Source: Sphingobacteriales bacterium 16-39-50 (GTDB lineage: Bacteria > Bacteroidota > Bacteroidia > Sphingobacteriales > Sphingobacteriaceae). From it: a DNA stretch of 64,000 nucleotides. Shown here in pieces: positions 45,090 to 54,009 of the stretch. The stretch's first letter is position 1, and every line of letters begins with the position of its first letter. A program made the position numbers and the translations under genes. Below the pieces are notes generated by a model. The model searched no databases. It was not told the origin of the DNA and saw only the letters and a list, made by a program, of their open reading frames with translations. The stretch lies in NCBI GenBank assembly GCA_002257025.1, contig NCHA01000009.1:33974-97973 (forward strand), written 5' to 3'.

Positions 45090-45794
45090 TTACTTTATTT
45101 CAAACACCGCCCTCATCTGGTAGTTCAGTTTGATCTTTTTGAAATCAATATTGGGCATTGCTGCTTCTGTTGAAGCCATCGCATCGGCTTTCATCATCAC
45201 GTTTGCACGATACATTGGTTGAGGGTAATATTCATTATTGATTTCCTGGATCTCCATTGGTCCGCCCAAAGTTCCGCCAATTGAAGTGATCAGATAATCT
45301 GCTTTGTTTTTTGCGGCCTGAAGTGCTTTTATTTTCAGCTCTTTTTTCAGAGCCTCAATTTTAGAATAATCGTAGCTCTCAATATTGCTGTACTCAATTC
45401 CTTTAGGATCTACAGCACTCATAATTTCATTGAATTTGGTCAGATCAGTGACTTTGATTTTGTATTGCTTGCGGGCCAAAAAATCAGGTGCTTTTTTCTT
45501 TTCCCACCAGTTATTATAGCTGGAAATATTGTTGATCGTAAAATTTTCCTGAGGAATGCCTGCTTTCAGAACTGCCGACTGTAACTGACGTTCAAGTTCT
45601 TCGATCTCAACTTTCTTCTTGTTATTTGAATCCCTGAAATATTCTTTCAATGACATTCCGATATAAATAATATCAGGTGTTACTTCAGCTTCTGCTGATC
45701 CGTTTACTTCAATTTTTCTTCGGGTATCAATATTTTGGGAAAAGGCGCTCAAGCTGAAGACACTTAATAGAGCGATTGCTAATATATTTTTCAT
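45090..45794 (-). CDS. Periplasmic SIMPL (DUF541) protein
   Basis: 234 aa from the ATG at 45794, which gives a signal peptide ending SLSAFSQ; the upstream extension to 45851 is not credible. The mature part begins RRKIEVNGSAEAEVTPDIIYIGMSL, the standard SIMPL/DUF541 start, and ends IKLNYQMRAVFEI. Family members (for example YggE, BP26) form periplasmic or outer-membrane-associated oligomers; the role is unclear, with oxidative stress suggested for YggE. A single gene between repeat arrays. Confidence 0.88.
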   Translation of the reverse strand: MKNILAIALLSVFSLSAFSQNIDTRRKIEVNGSAEAEVTPDIIYIGMSLKEYFRDSNNKKKVEIEELERQLQSAVLKAGIPQENFTINNISSYNNWWEKKKAPDFLARKQYKIKVTDLTKFNEIMSAVDPKGIEYSNIESYDYSKIEALKKELKIKALQAAKNKADYLITSIGGTLGGPMEIQEINNEYYPQPMYRANVMMKADAMASTEAAMPNIDFKKIKLNYQMRAVFEIK

Positions 45795-45854
45795 GTTTCT
45801 TTGTTTAATTAATTCTATATGTATGAGATGAAAAATTCGTGCCAAATCCATAAG

Positions 45855-45896
45855 GAGAATTGAGAATTGAGAGTGGAGAGTTGAGAATTGGGATTG
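45855..45896. repeat. Six-unit heptamer array upstream of the SIMPL gene
   Basis: Units GAGAATT, GAGAATT, GAGAGTG, GAGAGTT, GAGAATT, GGGATTG, exact period 7. It lies 60 bp upstream of the SIMPL start and downstream of the lspA terminator. Confidence 0.9.
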
Positions 45897-45924
45897 ATTT
45901 TCAGTTAAAAATAGGTTAGAGACA

Positions 45925-45948
45925 ACAAAAAAGGCCTTTTTAAGGCCT
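45925..45948 (-). terminator. Intrinsic terminator of ileS-dksA-like-lspA
   Basis: On the minus strand: stem AGGCCTT, loop AAA, AAGGCCT, followed by a run of T (complement of A at 45927-45931). It is just downstream of the lspA stop. Confidence 0.8.
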
Positions 45949-45953
45949 CGGTT

Positions 45954-46604
45954 TTATTCTTCAATACTTTCGCTATGAGGAAAGACCTCTTCTTCTTTCT
46001 CTTCTTTAAAATATCGTTTCTGGTAGATGAGTATCATAATGACACCGATAGAAATAGCCGAGTCGGCTAAATTGAAAACCGGACGGAAGAAAATAAATTC
46101 TTCCCCTGCCCAGAAGGGAAACCATTGCGGATAGATACCCTGCAGGATCGGAACATAAAACATATCGACCACTTTACCATGGAACAGGCTTGAATAACCT
46201 CCTTCTGGAGGGAAAAGCACTGAGGGTTCATAATATGAACTTTCATTAAATATGACACCATAGAAGGTTGAATCAATGATATTTCCCAGCGCTCCGGCAA
46301 ATATGAGTGCGAGATTCATAATCAGTCCGCGATGATACTTCTTTTTAATTAAATGGACCAGCCCATAACCAATCCCGCAAACGGCCACAATTCGAAATAA
46401 TGACAAAGCAAGTTTTCCTGCTTCACCCCCAAACTCGATACCGAAAGCCATTCCATTATTTTCGGTGAAATGTATAATCGCCCAGTTGCCAAATATTTTG
46501 TACTCCTGTCCTAAGGACATATTAAGCTTTATCCAGAATTTTAGTGCCTGGTCGGCTAAAAGAATAAGAAAAATTGCAACAAAGGGCTTAGTATAAGCTT
46601 TCAT
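45954..46604 (-). CDS. lspA: Lipoprotein signal peptidase (signal peptidase II)
   Basis: 216 aa, longer than the ~165 aa of E. coli LspA owing to an insert of about 45 residues (FNESSYYEPSVLFPPEGGY...) between the last helices, usual for Bacteroidota. Catalytic aspartates lie in GALGNIIDSTFYG and FNLADSAISIG; HFTENNGMAFG is the conserved loop. It removes signal peptides from prolipoproteins. The ATG directly abuts the stop of the DksA-like gene (TAAATG). Confidence 0.95.
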   Translation of the reverse strand: MKAYTKPFVAIFLILLADQALKFWIKLNMSLGQEYKIFGNWAIIHFTENNGMAFGIEFGGEAGKLALSLFRIVAVCGIGYGLVHLIKKKYHRGLIMNLALIFAGALGNIIDSTFYGVIFNESSYYEPSVLFPPEGGYSSLFHGKVVDMFYVPILQGIYPQWFPFWAGEEFIFFRPVFNLADSAISIGVIMILIYQKRYFKEEKEEEVFPHSESIEE

Positions 46605-46988
46605 TTACGCCTGCTTCAATTTAGCTTCCATACTTAAAGTAGCATGCGGAACTGCACGTAAACGTTCTTTGGGGATAAGTTTGCCTGTTTCTCTGCAAAC
46701 ACCATAGGTTTTATTTTCAATACGAACCAAAGCACTTTCAAGGTTATCGATAAACTTTCTCTGGCGTGCCGCTAACTGATTGATTGATTCTTTTTCAAGG
46801 GTAGCCGAACCATCTTCAAGAGTTTTATAGGTTCCTGCAGTATCATCGGTCCCGTTCATATTCGGATTGCTTAACGATTGCGTTAAGGCAGCTAATTCTT
46901 CTTTTGAGCTACGTAGTTTCTCAATAATGAGATCTTTAAATTCCTGTAATTCTGTATCGGAATATCTAGTTTTTTCGTGCTTATCCAT
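46605..46988 (-). CDS. TraR/DksA-family protein with degenerate zinc finger
   Basis: 127 aa. N-terminal helical part (LQEFKDLIIEKLRSSKEELAALTQSL) and a conserved ENKTYGVCRETGKLIPKERLRAVPHA segment, which aligns with the DksA zinc-finger region YGxCxxCGxxIxxxRLxAxPxxxxC. Only the first of four cysteines remains; the others are Thr, Ala/His and Ser. It may still act at the RNA polymerase secondary channel like cysteine-poor DksA homologues, or in another role. Between ileS (2 bp) and lspA (0 bp). Confidence 0.85.
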   Translation of the reverse strand: MDKHEKTRYSDTELQEFKDLIIEKLRSSKEELAALTQSLSNPNMNGTDDTAGTYKTLEDGSATLEKESINQLAARQRKFIDNLESALVRIENKTYGVCRETGKLIPKERLRAVPHATLSMEAKLKQA

Positions 46989-46990
46989 TT

Positions 46991-49900
46991 CTATCCTTTG
47001 TTTATTTGTATTATTAAATTCTTATCATCTATGCTTACCGTTTCACCCGATTCAAGATCTGCTACAAGCTCCAATGAGTCAGCCAGAATTTCAGCGCAAA
47101 TATAGCTTAAATTATTTTTGAGGGCTTCAGAAATATACGGATGCTCTTTTACCTGTACCCTGATCTTATCTGTCACCTCAAAACCAAGCTCTTTTCTAAG
47201 ATTCTGGATGCGGTTGACTAACTCTCTAGAAATTCCTTCCTGCTTCAATTCTTCGGTAAGCGTAACATCCAAAGCAACCGTTAAGTTTCCAAGGTTTGCC
47301 ACCTGCCACCCCGGAACATCTTCAGCAAGAACTTCTGCATCTGCAAGATCAACTACATATGAAGTTCCAGGAATTGCAATATGGCCTTCGTTTTCAAGGC
47401 GACTGATATCCTGCTGCGACATCGTGTTCAATGCTTCTGCCACAAGTTTCATATCCTTACCAACTTTCGGGCCTAAAGCTTTAAAATTTGGTTTTATCTT
47501 TTTGCTGATGATACCAGAGGTATCGGTAATGTACTCAATACTCTTCAGGTTTGTCTCAGAAAGGATAAGATCTTTAACCTTCTCAACCTTGGCTTTGAAG
47601 CTTTTGTCCAATACCGGGATCATTGCCTTACTCAATGGCTGCCTTACATTGATACTTACCTTTTTACGCAGTGAGAGTATCAGCGAGGAGATATCCTGTG
47701 CCAATGCCATGCGTTCTTCCAGATCTTTGTCTACCAGCGCTTTGTTATAAACCGGGAAGTCTGCAAGGTGAACTGAAATGACCTCCTCTTTACCGGTAGC
47801 TTTGTTCAGGTCTATGAATAATCGATCGCTAAAGAATGGCGCAACAGGTGACATTAATTTTGCAATTGTACTCAAACAGGTATAAAGTGTCTGGTATGCC
47901 GAGATCTTGTCTTCGGTGTATTCACCTTTCCAGAATCTGCGGCGGCATAAACGAACGTACCAGTTACTCAGATGTTCATCTACAAAATTTTGAATAGCCC
48001 GTGTAGCTCGTGTTGGTTCAAAATCCGCATAATATTTATCCACCTCAAGACTAAGGGAATTCAATAAGGAAATGATCCAGCGATCAATTTCAGGACGTTC
48101 TTTAATATCATCCTCTTTATAGCTGAATCCGTCGATATTGGCATACAATGCAAAAAATGCGTAAGTATTATGCAGGGTTCCGAAAAACTTGCGGCGAACC
48201 TCATCAATTCCTTCAATATTGAATTTCAGGTTATCCCATGGAGATGCATTGCTGATCATATACCATCTGGTAGGATCAGCACCATATTTTTCAATGGTCT
48301 CAAAAGGATCAACAGCATTTCCCAGACGTTTAGACATTTTATTGCCGTTCTTGTCTAGTACGAGACCATTTGACACAACATTTTTGAATGAAATGCTATC
48401 ATGCAGCATCACCCCAATGGCATGCAGGGTAAAGAACCATCCACGGGTTTGATCAACTCCTTCTGCAATGAAGTCAGCAGGGTAAATTGAACCCGGTTCA
48501 CCATCAGAACCTGCCTGTTTATTCCAGTATTCTAAAAATGCTTCCGGACTGATATTGCCACTTTTACCTTCCTCTGTTGGAGGGAGACCCCATTGTGCAT
48601 AAGGCATAGCTCCTGAATCGAACCAGACATCGATCAGGTCAGTCTCGCGAATCATTTTCTTGCCAGATTTGGAAACAAGGATTACATCATCCACATAAGG
48701 ACGGTGCATATCATTGATCTCAAATGAAGCATCCATAAATCCGGCTGCAACGGCTTTTTTGATTTCTGATTTGAGTTCCTCAACAGAACCGATACATTTT
48801 TCTTCAGCTCCGTCAACTGTTCTCCAGATCGGCAGGGGTGTACCCCAGTATCTTGAACGCGATAGATTCCAGTCCACGAGGTTTTCGAGCCAGTTACCGA
48901 AACGGCCTGTCCCGGTTGATTCTGGTTTCCAGTTAATAGTCTTGTTTAATTCAACAAGGCGGTCTTTAACAGCGGTAGTTTTAATAAACCAGCTATCCAA
49001 AGGATAATACAGAACAGGTTTATCAGTACGCCAGCAATGCGGGTAACTGTGTTCGTATTTCTTAACGTCAAAAGCCTTATTATCTTCTTTTAGTTTTATT
49101 GCAATGAGGACATCCGTAGGCCTGAAATCAGGATCTTTGCGTTCCTCATCGCTGTAATATTCTTCTTTTACAAACCTTCCGGCAAAATCAGTGACTTCAG
49201 CAACAAAACGTCCCTGTTTGTCGACAAGCGGTAACTCATTTCCTTTTTCATCAGTAATCATCACTGATGGTACATTGTTTTCGCGGGCTGCCCTGAAGTC
49301 ATCCGCACCAAAGACAGAAGCGGTATGCACAATACCGGTACCGTCTTCAGTAGTTACAAAGTCGGCAGGAATAACCCGAAAAGCATTCTTCTCAAGATCA
49401 GCATTGCTTACGTAAGGCATTAGTTGATGATAACGCAGCCCGACAAGATCAGAGCCCTTAAAATCAGCGACCTGATTCCATGGGATTACCTTGTCGCCAG
49501 CCCTATAATCGTCAAGTGATAAAGCTTTGTGTTCCTCTTTGAAGTATTTTGAAACCAGATCCTTTGCCAGAATCACACTGACCGGTTGGAAGGTATATGG
49601 ATTGAAGGTGCGGATCTTAACATAAGAGATTGAAGCTCCCACAGCCAGAGCACAGTTCGATGGCAGCGTCCAGGGGGTAGTTGTCCATGCCAGTATTACA
49701 GTGTCTTCTACTGCATTCTCAAACACTTTATCCATCAACGGATGATCCTGATCCCTTTTTATATGAAACTGAGCAACGATAGAAGTATCCTTAAGCATTT
49801 TGTAGGTGCCGGGCTGATTCAATTCATGAGAACTTAATCCGGTACCTGCAGCAGGAGAGTAGGGCTGCACAGTATAACCTTTGTATAAAAGCCCTTTTTC

Positions 49901-50398
49901 ATGAAACTGCTTCAGTATCCACCAAAGTGTTTCGATGTAATCATTTTCATAAGTGATGTACGGATTTTCAAGATCAACCCAATAACCCATTTTCTCAGTC
50001 AGGTCGTTCCAAACGTCGGTATATTTCATCACCTCAGTACGGCAGGCAGCATTGTAATCGTCAACACTTATTGTTTTGCCAATATCATCTTTTGTAATTC
50101 CCAGCTTTTTCTCAACAGCCAGTTCAATAGGCAAACCATGGGTATCCCAGCCACCTTTACGCTCTACACGATAACCTTTCAGGGTTTTATAACGACAAAA
50201 AATATCCTTGATGGAACGGGCCATTACGTGATGTATCCCCGGCATCCCATTCGCAGATGGGGGGCCTTCATAAAAGATATAAGGTTTAGTAGCAGGACGG
50301 TTGGAAATACTTTTATCGAATACCTGGTTTTGTTTCCAGTAATCTAAGATCTCTTTCCCGGTTTTTGATAGATCAAGTTGCTTATATTCTTTGTACAT
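46991..50398 (-). CDS. ileS: Isoleucyl-tRNA synthetase
   Basis: 1135 aa from the ATG at 50398 (YKEYKQLDLSKTGKEIL), as in long bacterial IleRS of Bacteroidota. Class I motifs: HIGH-type PSANGMPGIHHVMAR and NKMSKRLGNAVDP (KMSKS); editing (CP1) domain with TTTPWTLPSNCALAV. The C-terminal zinc-binding region of E. coli IleRS is absent, as in the eukaryote-like type 2 group that tolerates mupirocin (family knowledge; resistance here is inference). First gene of the ileS-dksA-like-lspA transcript. Confidence 0.96.
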   Translation of the reverse strand: MYKEYKQLDLSKTGKEILDYWKQNQVFDKSISNRPATKPYIFYEGPPSANGMPGIHHVMARSIKDIFCRYKTLKGYRVERKGGWDTHGLPIELAVEKKLGITKDDIGKTISVDDYNAACRTEVMKYTDVWNDLTEKMGYWVDLENPYITYENDYIETLWWILKQFHEKGLLYKGYTVQPYSPAAGTGLSSHELNQPGTYKMLKDTSIVAQFHIKRDQDHPLMDKVFENAVEDTVILAWTTTPWTLPSNCALAVGASISYVKIRTFNPYTFQPVSVILAKDLVSKYFKEEHKALSLDDYRAGDKVIPWNQVADFKGSDLVGLRYHQLMPYVSNADLEKNAFRVIPADFVTTEDGTGIVHTASVFGADDFRAARENNVPSVMITDEKGNELPLVDKQGRFVAEVTDFAGRFVKEEYYSDEERKDPDFRPTDVLIAIKLKEDNKAFDVKKYEHSYPHCWRTDKPVLYYPLDSWFIKTTAVKDRLVELNKTINWKPESTGTGRFGNWLENLVDWNLSRSRYWGTPLPIWRTVDGAEEKCIGSVEELKSEIKKAVAAGFMDASFEINDMHRPYVDDVILVSKSGKKMIRETDLIDVWFDSGAMPYAQWGLPPTEEGKSGNISPEAFLEYWNKQAGSDGEPGSIYPADFIAEGVDQTRGWFFTLHAIGVMLHDSISFKNVVSNGLVLDKNGNKMSKRLGNAVDPFETIEKYGADPTRWYMISNASPWDNLKFNIEGIDEVRRKFFGTLHNTYAFFALYANIDGFSYKEDDIKERPEIDRWIISLLNSLSLEVDKYYADFEPTRATRAIQNFVDEHLSNWYVRLCRRRFWKGEYTEDKISAYQTLYTCLSTIAKLMSPVAPFFSDRLFIDLNKATGKEEVISVHLADFPVYNKALVDKDLEERMALAQDISSLILSLRKKVSINVRQPLSKAMIPVLDKSFKAKVEKVKDLILSETNLKSIEYITDTSGIISKKIKPNFKALGPKVGKDMKLVAEALNTMSQQDISRLENEGHIAIPGTSYVVDLADAEVLAEDVPGWQVANLGNLTVALDVTLTEELKQEGISRELVNRIQNLRKELGFEVTDKIRVQVKEHPYISEALKNNLSYICAEILADSLELVADLESGETVSIDDKNLIIQINKG

Positions 50399-50546
50399 CA
50401 GTGCTTTAACTCCCAAAATTTAAGGATGCAAAGTTAAGAAATTAAAGGCTTAAAATGCAGATTTTTGAAATCATTAATCCGCATTCGGGAGGACAGAATT
50501 CAAAATAAGTATTTTGCGTACCTTTGTATTAATCTGATTTAGCTCT

Positions 50547-50774
50547 ATGGGAAATAAATATATGCGTCGCGGCCTTTGGTTGATCCTGATTGGAGTTGCA
50601 TTTAACTTCCTTGGATATTACCTGATGGAAGGCGATGAATTCAAATATGGTTGGGCAATGGTCATTGGTACAGTTGCATTTGGTCTGGGTTTTTTGCTGG
50701 TAATCTATAGTTTAATCCGAAAAATGGACCGTAAGGCCCTACTGAAAGAGCGTTCTTCTGAAACGGAAGAATAG
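50547..50774 (+). CDS. Small two-helix membrane protein, unknown
   Basis: 75 aa. Two hydrophobic segments, LWLILIGVAFNFLGYYL and WAMVIGTVAFGLGFLLVIYSLI, and a charged C-terminus (RKMDRKALLKERSSETEE). No family recognised. Stands alone, divergent from ileS, followed by a repeat-rich spacer. Confidence 0.6.
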   Translation: MGNKYMRRGLWLILIGVAFNFLGYYLMEGDEFKYGWAMVIGTVAFGLGFLLVIYSLIRKMDRKALLKERSSETEE

Positions 50775-50962
50775 GTTTATTTAGGGCTGTTTGCCAGCGC
50801 AAGGTTAATGTCATTATTTAATTTCCAGCTTTCGCGGGATCCGATAGTTTCCGGATGACAAATTGTGAGGTTCCCGCTTTCGCGGAATGACAAATCTTGA
50901 AGGAAGTATAGGGAAATTTCAGCCTTCGCTGGAATCGGTTCAGGTTCAATCGATGATCCTCA

Positions 50963-51051
50963 TTTTGTCTGAACTATGATTTTTTTGATTAGTTTGATTA
51001 TAATGATTCAAAAGCTCATAATAATCACCTGGAATCATAGTTCAAACAAAA
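50963..51051. repeat. Inverted repeat with 19-bp arms
   Basis: Left arm TTTTGTCTGAACTATGATT (50963-50981) against the reverse complement of 51033-51051, TTTTGTTTGAACTATGATT: one mismatch in 19. The 51-bp interior repeats TGATT/AATCA motifs (TTTGATTAGTTTGATTATAATGATT... is degenerate TGATT every 7-8 nt). I recall similar GTCTGAACTATGATT elements from other Bacteroidota spacers, but could not check. Confidence 0.8.
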
Positions 51052-51123
51052 GCTAAACTAGCACTTGTAATGAATCGCGCGCCAGCATAGATGACATCCC
51101 ACACTATGTGAACCCGATAGCTT

Positions 51124-51172
51124 GTCAACTGTCAATTGACAATTCTCCACTCTCCATTCTCAATTCTCAACT
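51124..51172. repeat. Seven-unit heptamer array with changing unit
   Basis: GTCAACT, GTCAATT, GACAATT, CTCCACT, CTCCATT, CTCAATT, CTCAACT: exact 7-nt period, with the first half of the unit drifting from GTC to CTC while xxxAATT/xxxAACT is kept. It ends 3 bp before the RND gene stop codon (minus strand). Confidence 0.9.
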
Positions 51173-51175
51173 ATA

Positions 51176-53512
51176 TTACATATCCCAGGTTTCCCCCTTA
51201 GCTTTCGCGATCTTCTTTCTTTTTCGCTTATCAATCTGTACCAGCAAAGCAGGTAAGAGCGTCAGGTTGGATACCAGAGCGATGATCAGCGTGATCGACA
51301 AGAGCAATCCCAGAATCATCGTACCGCCAAAGGTTGATGCAGTAAAGATCCCGAATCCGAAAAAGAGAACGAGTGCGATATAGGTCATACTTACACCTGT
51401 TTCACGGATGGTATCTGAAATAACCTTAGTGGTTGTAAAATCCGTCGACTGTAATTCCTGTTGATATCTGGTCAGGAAATAGATGGTCTGATCTGACGCA
51501 AGTCCGAAAGCAATTGTGAATATCAGAATGGTAGATGGTTTAAGCGGAATATTGAAAAAGCCCATCAGTCCTGCCGTAATGATCAAGGGGATAATATTGG
51601 GTAAGAGTGAGATGAACATGATCCTGAGGTCTCTGAACTGGAATAACCTGAGCATTGAGATCAGAAATATGGCCAGCAGGATACTTTCCATTAGATGTTT
51701 TAGCATATAATCGGTCCCTTTCGAGAAAATGATACTCGAACCTGTCAGCAAGACATCAAATTTATTCGGATTTAGAATTGAGTCGATACGCGGTTTTAAT
51801 TCTTCCATCAGAACATTCATGCGTTTTGAGCCAACATCAGCCATCTGAAAACTTACTCTTGCTACCTGCTTATTACTGTCGATAAAACCTTTTAGCATAT
51901 CACTGTTCCCGCCAGAATTTGCGAGGTAAGACAGGACAAAGTTTTTCTCCATATCATTCGGAATGCGGAAGAACTGGGGATTCCCGTTATAAAATGCCTG
52001 TGAAGCGTATTTTAAGGCTTTATTTAAGGAAACTGAACGCGAAAACTCAGGGTAGGCTGAGATCATTTCCTCCATCTTATCCACCCTTTTGATAGTTGAA
52101 AGATTCAGAACCCCATTCTTTTTCCGGGTATCAATGCTGACTTCCAGCGGCAGAATACCCTCAAAATTCTTTTCAAAGAACTTCAGATCACGGTTTATCG
52201 GAGAGTTTTGAGGGAGATCATCAACTACATAACCGTTCACATTGATCTGCATCACTCCTATCAAGGAAATCAGTGTGATGATAATTGTGCCAACATAGAT
52301 CAGATGACTTCGCTCATTCACGAGAAAATCGGTCTTTACCAGCAGCTTATGCAGGAAGCCATTATCATGATCCTCCTGTGCTTTAAGTTTAGGAACAGGG
52401 AGATAACTGAAAATGATCGGTATCAGACAAAGGCAGATAAACCAGGTAGCCATTACGTTCAATGCCGCAACAACTCCAAATTCAACAAGTAAGGCACTGC
52501 CTGTGAAAAAAAGGACTCCAAATCCTATTGCAGCTGTGACATTAGCAATTAGTGTCGTTTCTGAGATCCGCAGTATAGTAACATGCAGAGCCTTGTCTTT
52601 ATCGCCATGCTTTCTCAGTTCATTATGGTATTTATTCAGGAGCAGAATACTGTTGGGTATTCCAATGATTACAATGAGTGGAGGAATCAAACCGGTGAGC
52701 ATCGTGATCTCATAGCCAAACATCACCAATGTGGCCAGACTCCAGATCACCCCAACTATTACCAGTATAATCGGGAACAGTACCGGATAAAGTTTTCTGA
52801 AAAATATGAACAGAATGATTGCAGAAACAAGAATAGAAAGACCAAGAAACAATACAAATTCTCTGGATACGAGCTGACTGACCGCTGTACGGATAAAAGG
52901 AAGTCCGGAATAATGAACTTCAACACCGTGCTTTTTACTCATGGCATCCGCTTTTTCCAATATCGTTTTGATAATTGGTCCGCGCTTTGGCGTATTCAGG
53001 ATCTTATGATCGAAATTGATTGCCATTAATGTGGCATGACTTTCCTTATTGTAAATCAATCCCTCATAAAATGGAAGCTCATAAATGCGATTTTTAATAC
53101 TGTCCATTTCAGAATCACGAAGTATAGCGCCTCCACTAATCTGCTTTAAAACGAACCGCTGATTTAAGGTGTCTTTTTGGAGATCATAGAGGTTGCCTAC
53201 AGAAAGTACCTGCTTGATTCCTTCCAGTTTCTGCAGCTCTGATGCCAATAGACTCCAATCATTGAACAATTCCTTGCTCATTAATTTAGGAGTGCTGATA
53301 CCCAGAACCATCATGTTTCCGTCTTCTCCAAACTTGCTTTTGAAATCATTGTATCTGATAAAAGCGGAGTCGGTTTGAGGAAGAATTTTACTTCCGATAT
53401 AGGAAAGCTTAACAAAACTGGCTTTCCATGCCATGAACAAGGTTAAAACGAAAAACAGTACAAGAATTAGAATCCGGTTTGAAAGTATAATTTTGGAAAA
53501 GTTATTCCACAT
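51176..53512 (-). CDS. RND/MMPL family exporter
   Basis: 778 aa with two repeats, each one helix, a periplasmic loop of ~170-200 residues and about five more helices (12 in total). Typical segments: GLSILVSAIILFIFFRKLYPVLFPI and IIGIPNSILLLNKYHNEL in the first half, IFTIAFGLASDQTIYFLTRYQQEL in the second, where the Asp is the likely proton-relay residue. MMPL/HpnN-type proteins move hydrophobic lipids or drugs across the inner membrane without a beta-barrel partner of their own. The substrate is unknown. Confidence 0.88.
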   Translation of the reverse strand: MWNNFSKIILSNRILILVLFFVLTLFMAWKASFVKLSYIGSKILPQTDSAFIRYNDFKSKFGEDGNMMVLGISTPKLMSKELFNDWSLLASELQKLEGIKQVLSVGNLYDLQKDTLNQRFVLKQISGGAILRDSEMDSIKNRIYELPFYEGLIYNKESHATLMAINFDHKILNTPKRGPIIKTILEKADAMSKKHGVEVHYSGLPFIRTAVSQLVSREFVLFLGLSILVSAIILFIFFRKLYPVLFPIILVIVGVIWSLATLVMFGYEITMLTGLIPPLIVIIGIPNSILLLNKYHNELRKHGDKDKALHVTILRISETTLIANVTAAIGFGVLFFTGSALLVEFGVVAALNVMATWFICLCLIPIIFSYLPVPKLKAQEDHDNGFLHKLLVKTDFLVNERSHLIYVGTIIITLISLIGVMQINVNGYVVDDLPQNSPINRDLKFFEKNFEGILPLEVSIDTRKKNGVLNLSTIKRVDKMEEMISAYPEFSRSVSLNKALKYASQAFYNGNPQFFRIPNDMEKNFVLSYLANSGGNSDMLKGFIDSNKQVARVSFQMADVGSKRMNVLMEELKPRIDSILNPNKFDVLLTGSSIIFSKGTDYMLKHLMESILLAIFLISMLRLFQFRDLRIMFISLLPNIIPLIITAGLMGFFNIPLKPSTILIFTIAFGLASDQTIYFLTRYQQELQSTDFTTTKVISDTIRETGVSMTYIALVLFFGFGIFTASTFGGTMILGLLLSITLIIALVSNLTLLPALLVQIDKRKRKKIAKAKGETWDM

Positions 53513-53652
53513 GCTGCGCGGTTTAGGATAATGGCGAAATAAGTCCGTAAAACTACAAAAATTCTTAATTTGGACTTTGAATATTGTGAGAATTCGACAT
53601 TTGCCAGCAAACTAAACGTAATTGATTCCATTCGTAGTACATTTTAACAATT

Positions 53653-54009
53653 ATGAAAAAGTTTTTCAGGGGATTTGTTTTTGCTTTCAATGGGATTAAG
53701 TACACTTTCAAAACCCAATTGAATTTCAGGGTGCATTGCTTTGTTGCTATTGTACTTGTTGGACTTTGCTTTTATCTGGAATTAAATAAAGCTGAATGGC
53801 TCTGGATCATTACCGCCATGGCCATTGTATTAATGGCTGAACTTGCGAACACCGCGGTTGAGACCCTTGTTGATCTGGTCTCCCCCGAATATAATATCAA
53901 GGCAGGCCGGATCAAAGACATTGCTGCTGCTTTGGTGCTGATTGCAGCTGTTACAGCACTTAGCATCGGAATTCTGATACTTCTTCCAAAGGTCAACCAT
54001 GCTTCATAA
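53653..54009 (+). CDS. dgkA: Diacylglycerol/undecaprenol kinase family protein
   Basis: 118 aa with three transmembrane helices. DgkA signature ELANTAVETLVDLVSPEYN followed by AGRIKDIAAALVL holds the catalytic Glu and Asn residues. It phosphorylates diacylglycerol or undecaprenol, recycling lipids in the envelope. Its end overlaps recO by 11 bp, so the two are translationally coupled. Confidence 0.9.
   Translation: MKKFFRGFVFAFNGIKYTFKTQLNFRVHCFVAIVLVGLCFYLELNKAEWLWIITAMAIVLMAELANTAVETLVDLVSPEYNIKAGRIKDIAAALVLIAAVTALSIGILILLPKVNHAS

Larger units (their letters stand above)
50775..51175. repeat. 401-bp repeat-filled spacer without genes
   Basis: Contains three short palindromes with a TTTC/CTTC centre (CCAGC-TTTC-GCGGG near 50824-50838, TTCCCGC-TTTC-GCGGAA at 50871-50887, ATTTCAGC-CTTC-GCTGGAAT at 50916-50935), which are the reverse-strand form of those at 39.3 kb; a 19-bp inverted repeat (50963-50981 / 51033-51051); and a seven-unit heptamer array (51124-51172) that ends 3 bp from the RND gene stop. 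Confidence 0.8.

Noticed and set aside
47118..47750. 210-codon plus-strand ORF antisense to ileS
   Set aside because: Lies wholly within the conserved ileS coding frame, is Ser/Leu/Arg rich and shows no domain; a shadow of ileS.
52583..53029. 148-codon ORF antisense to the RND exporter
   Set aside because: Polar, Gln/Asn-rich translation with no motif, entirely inside the conserved transporter frame.
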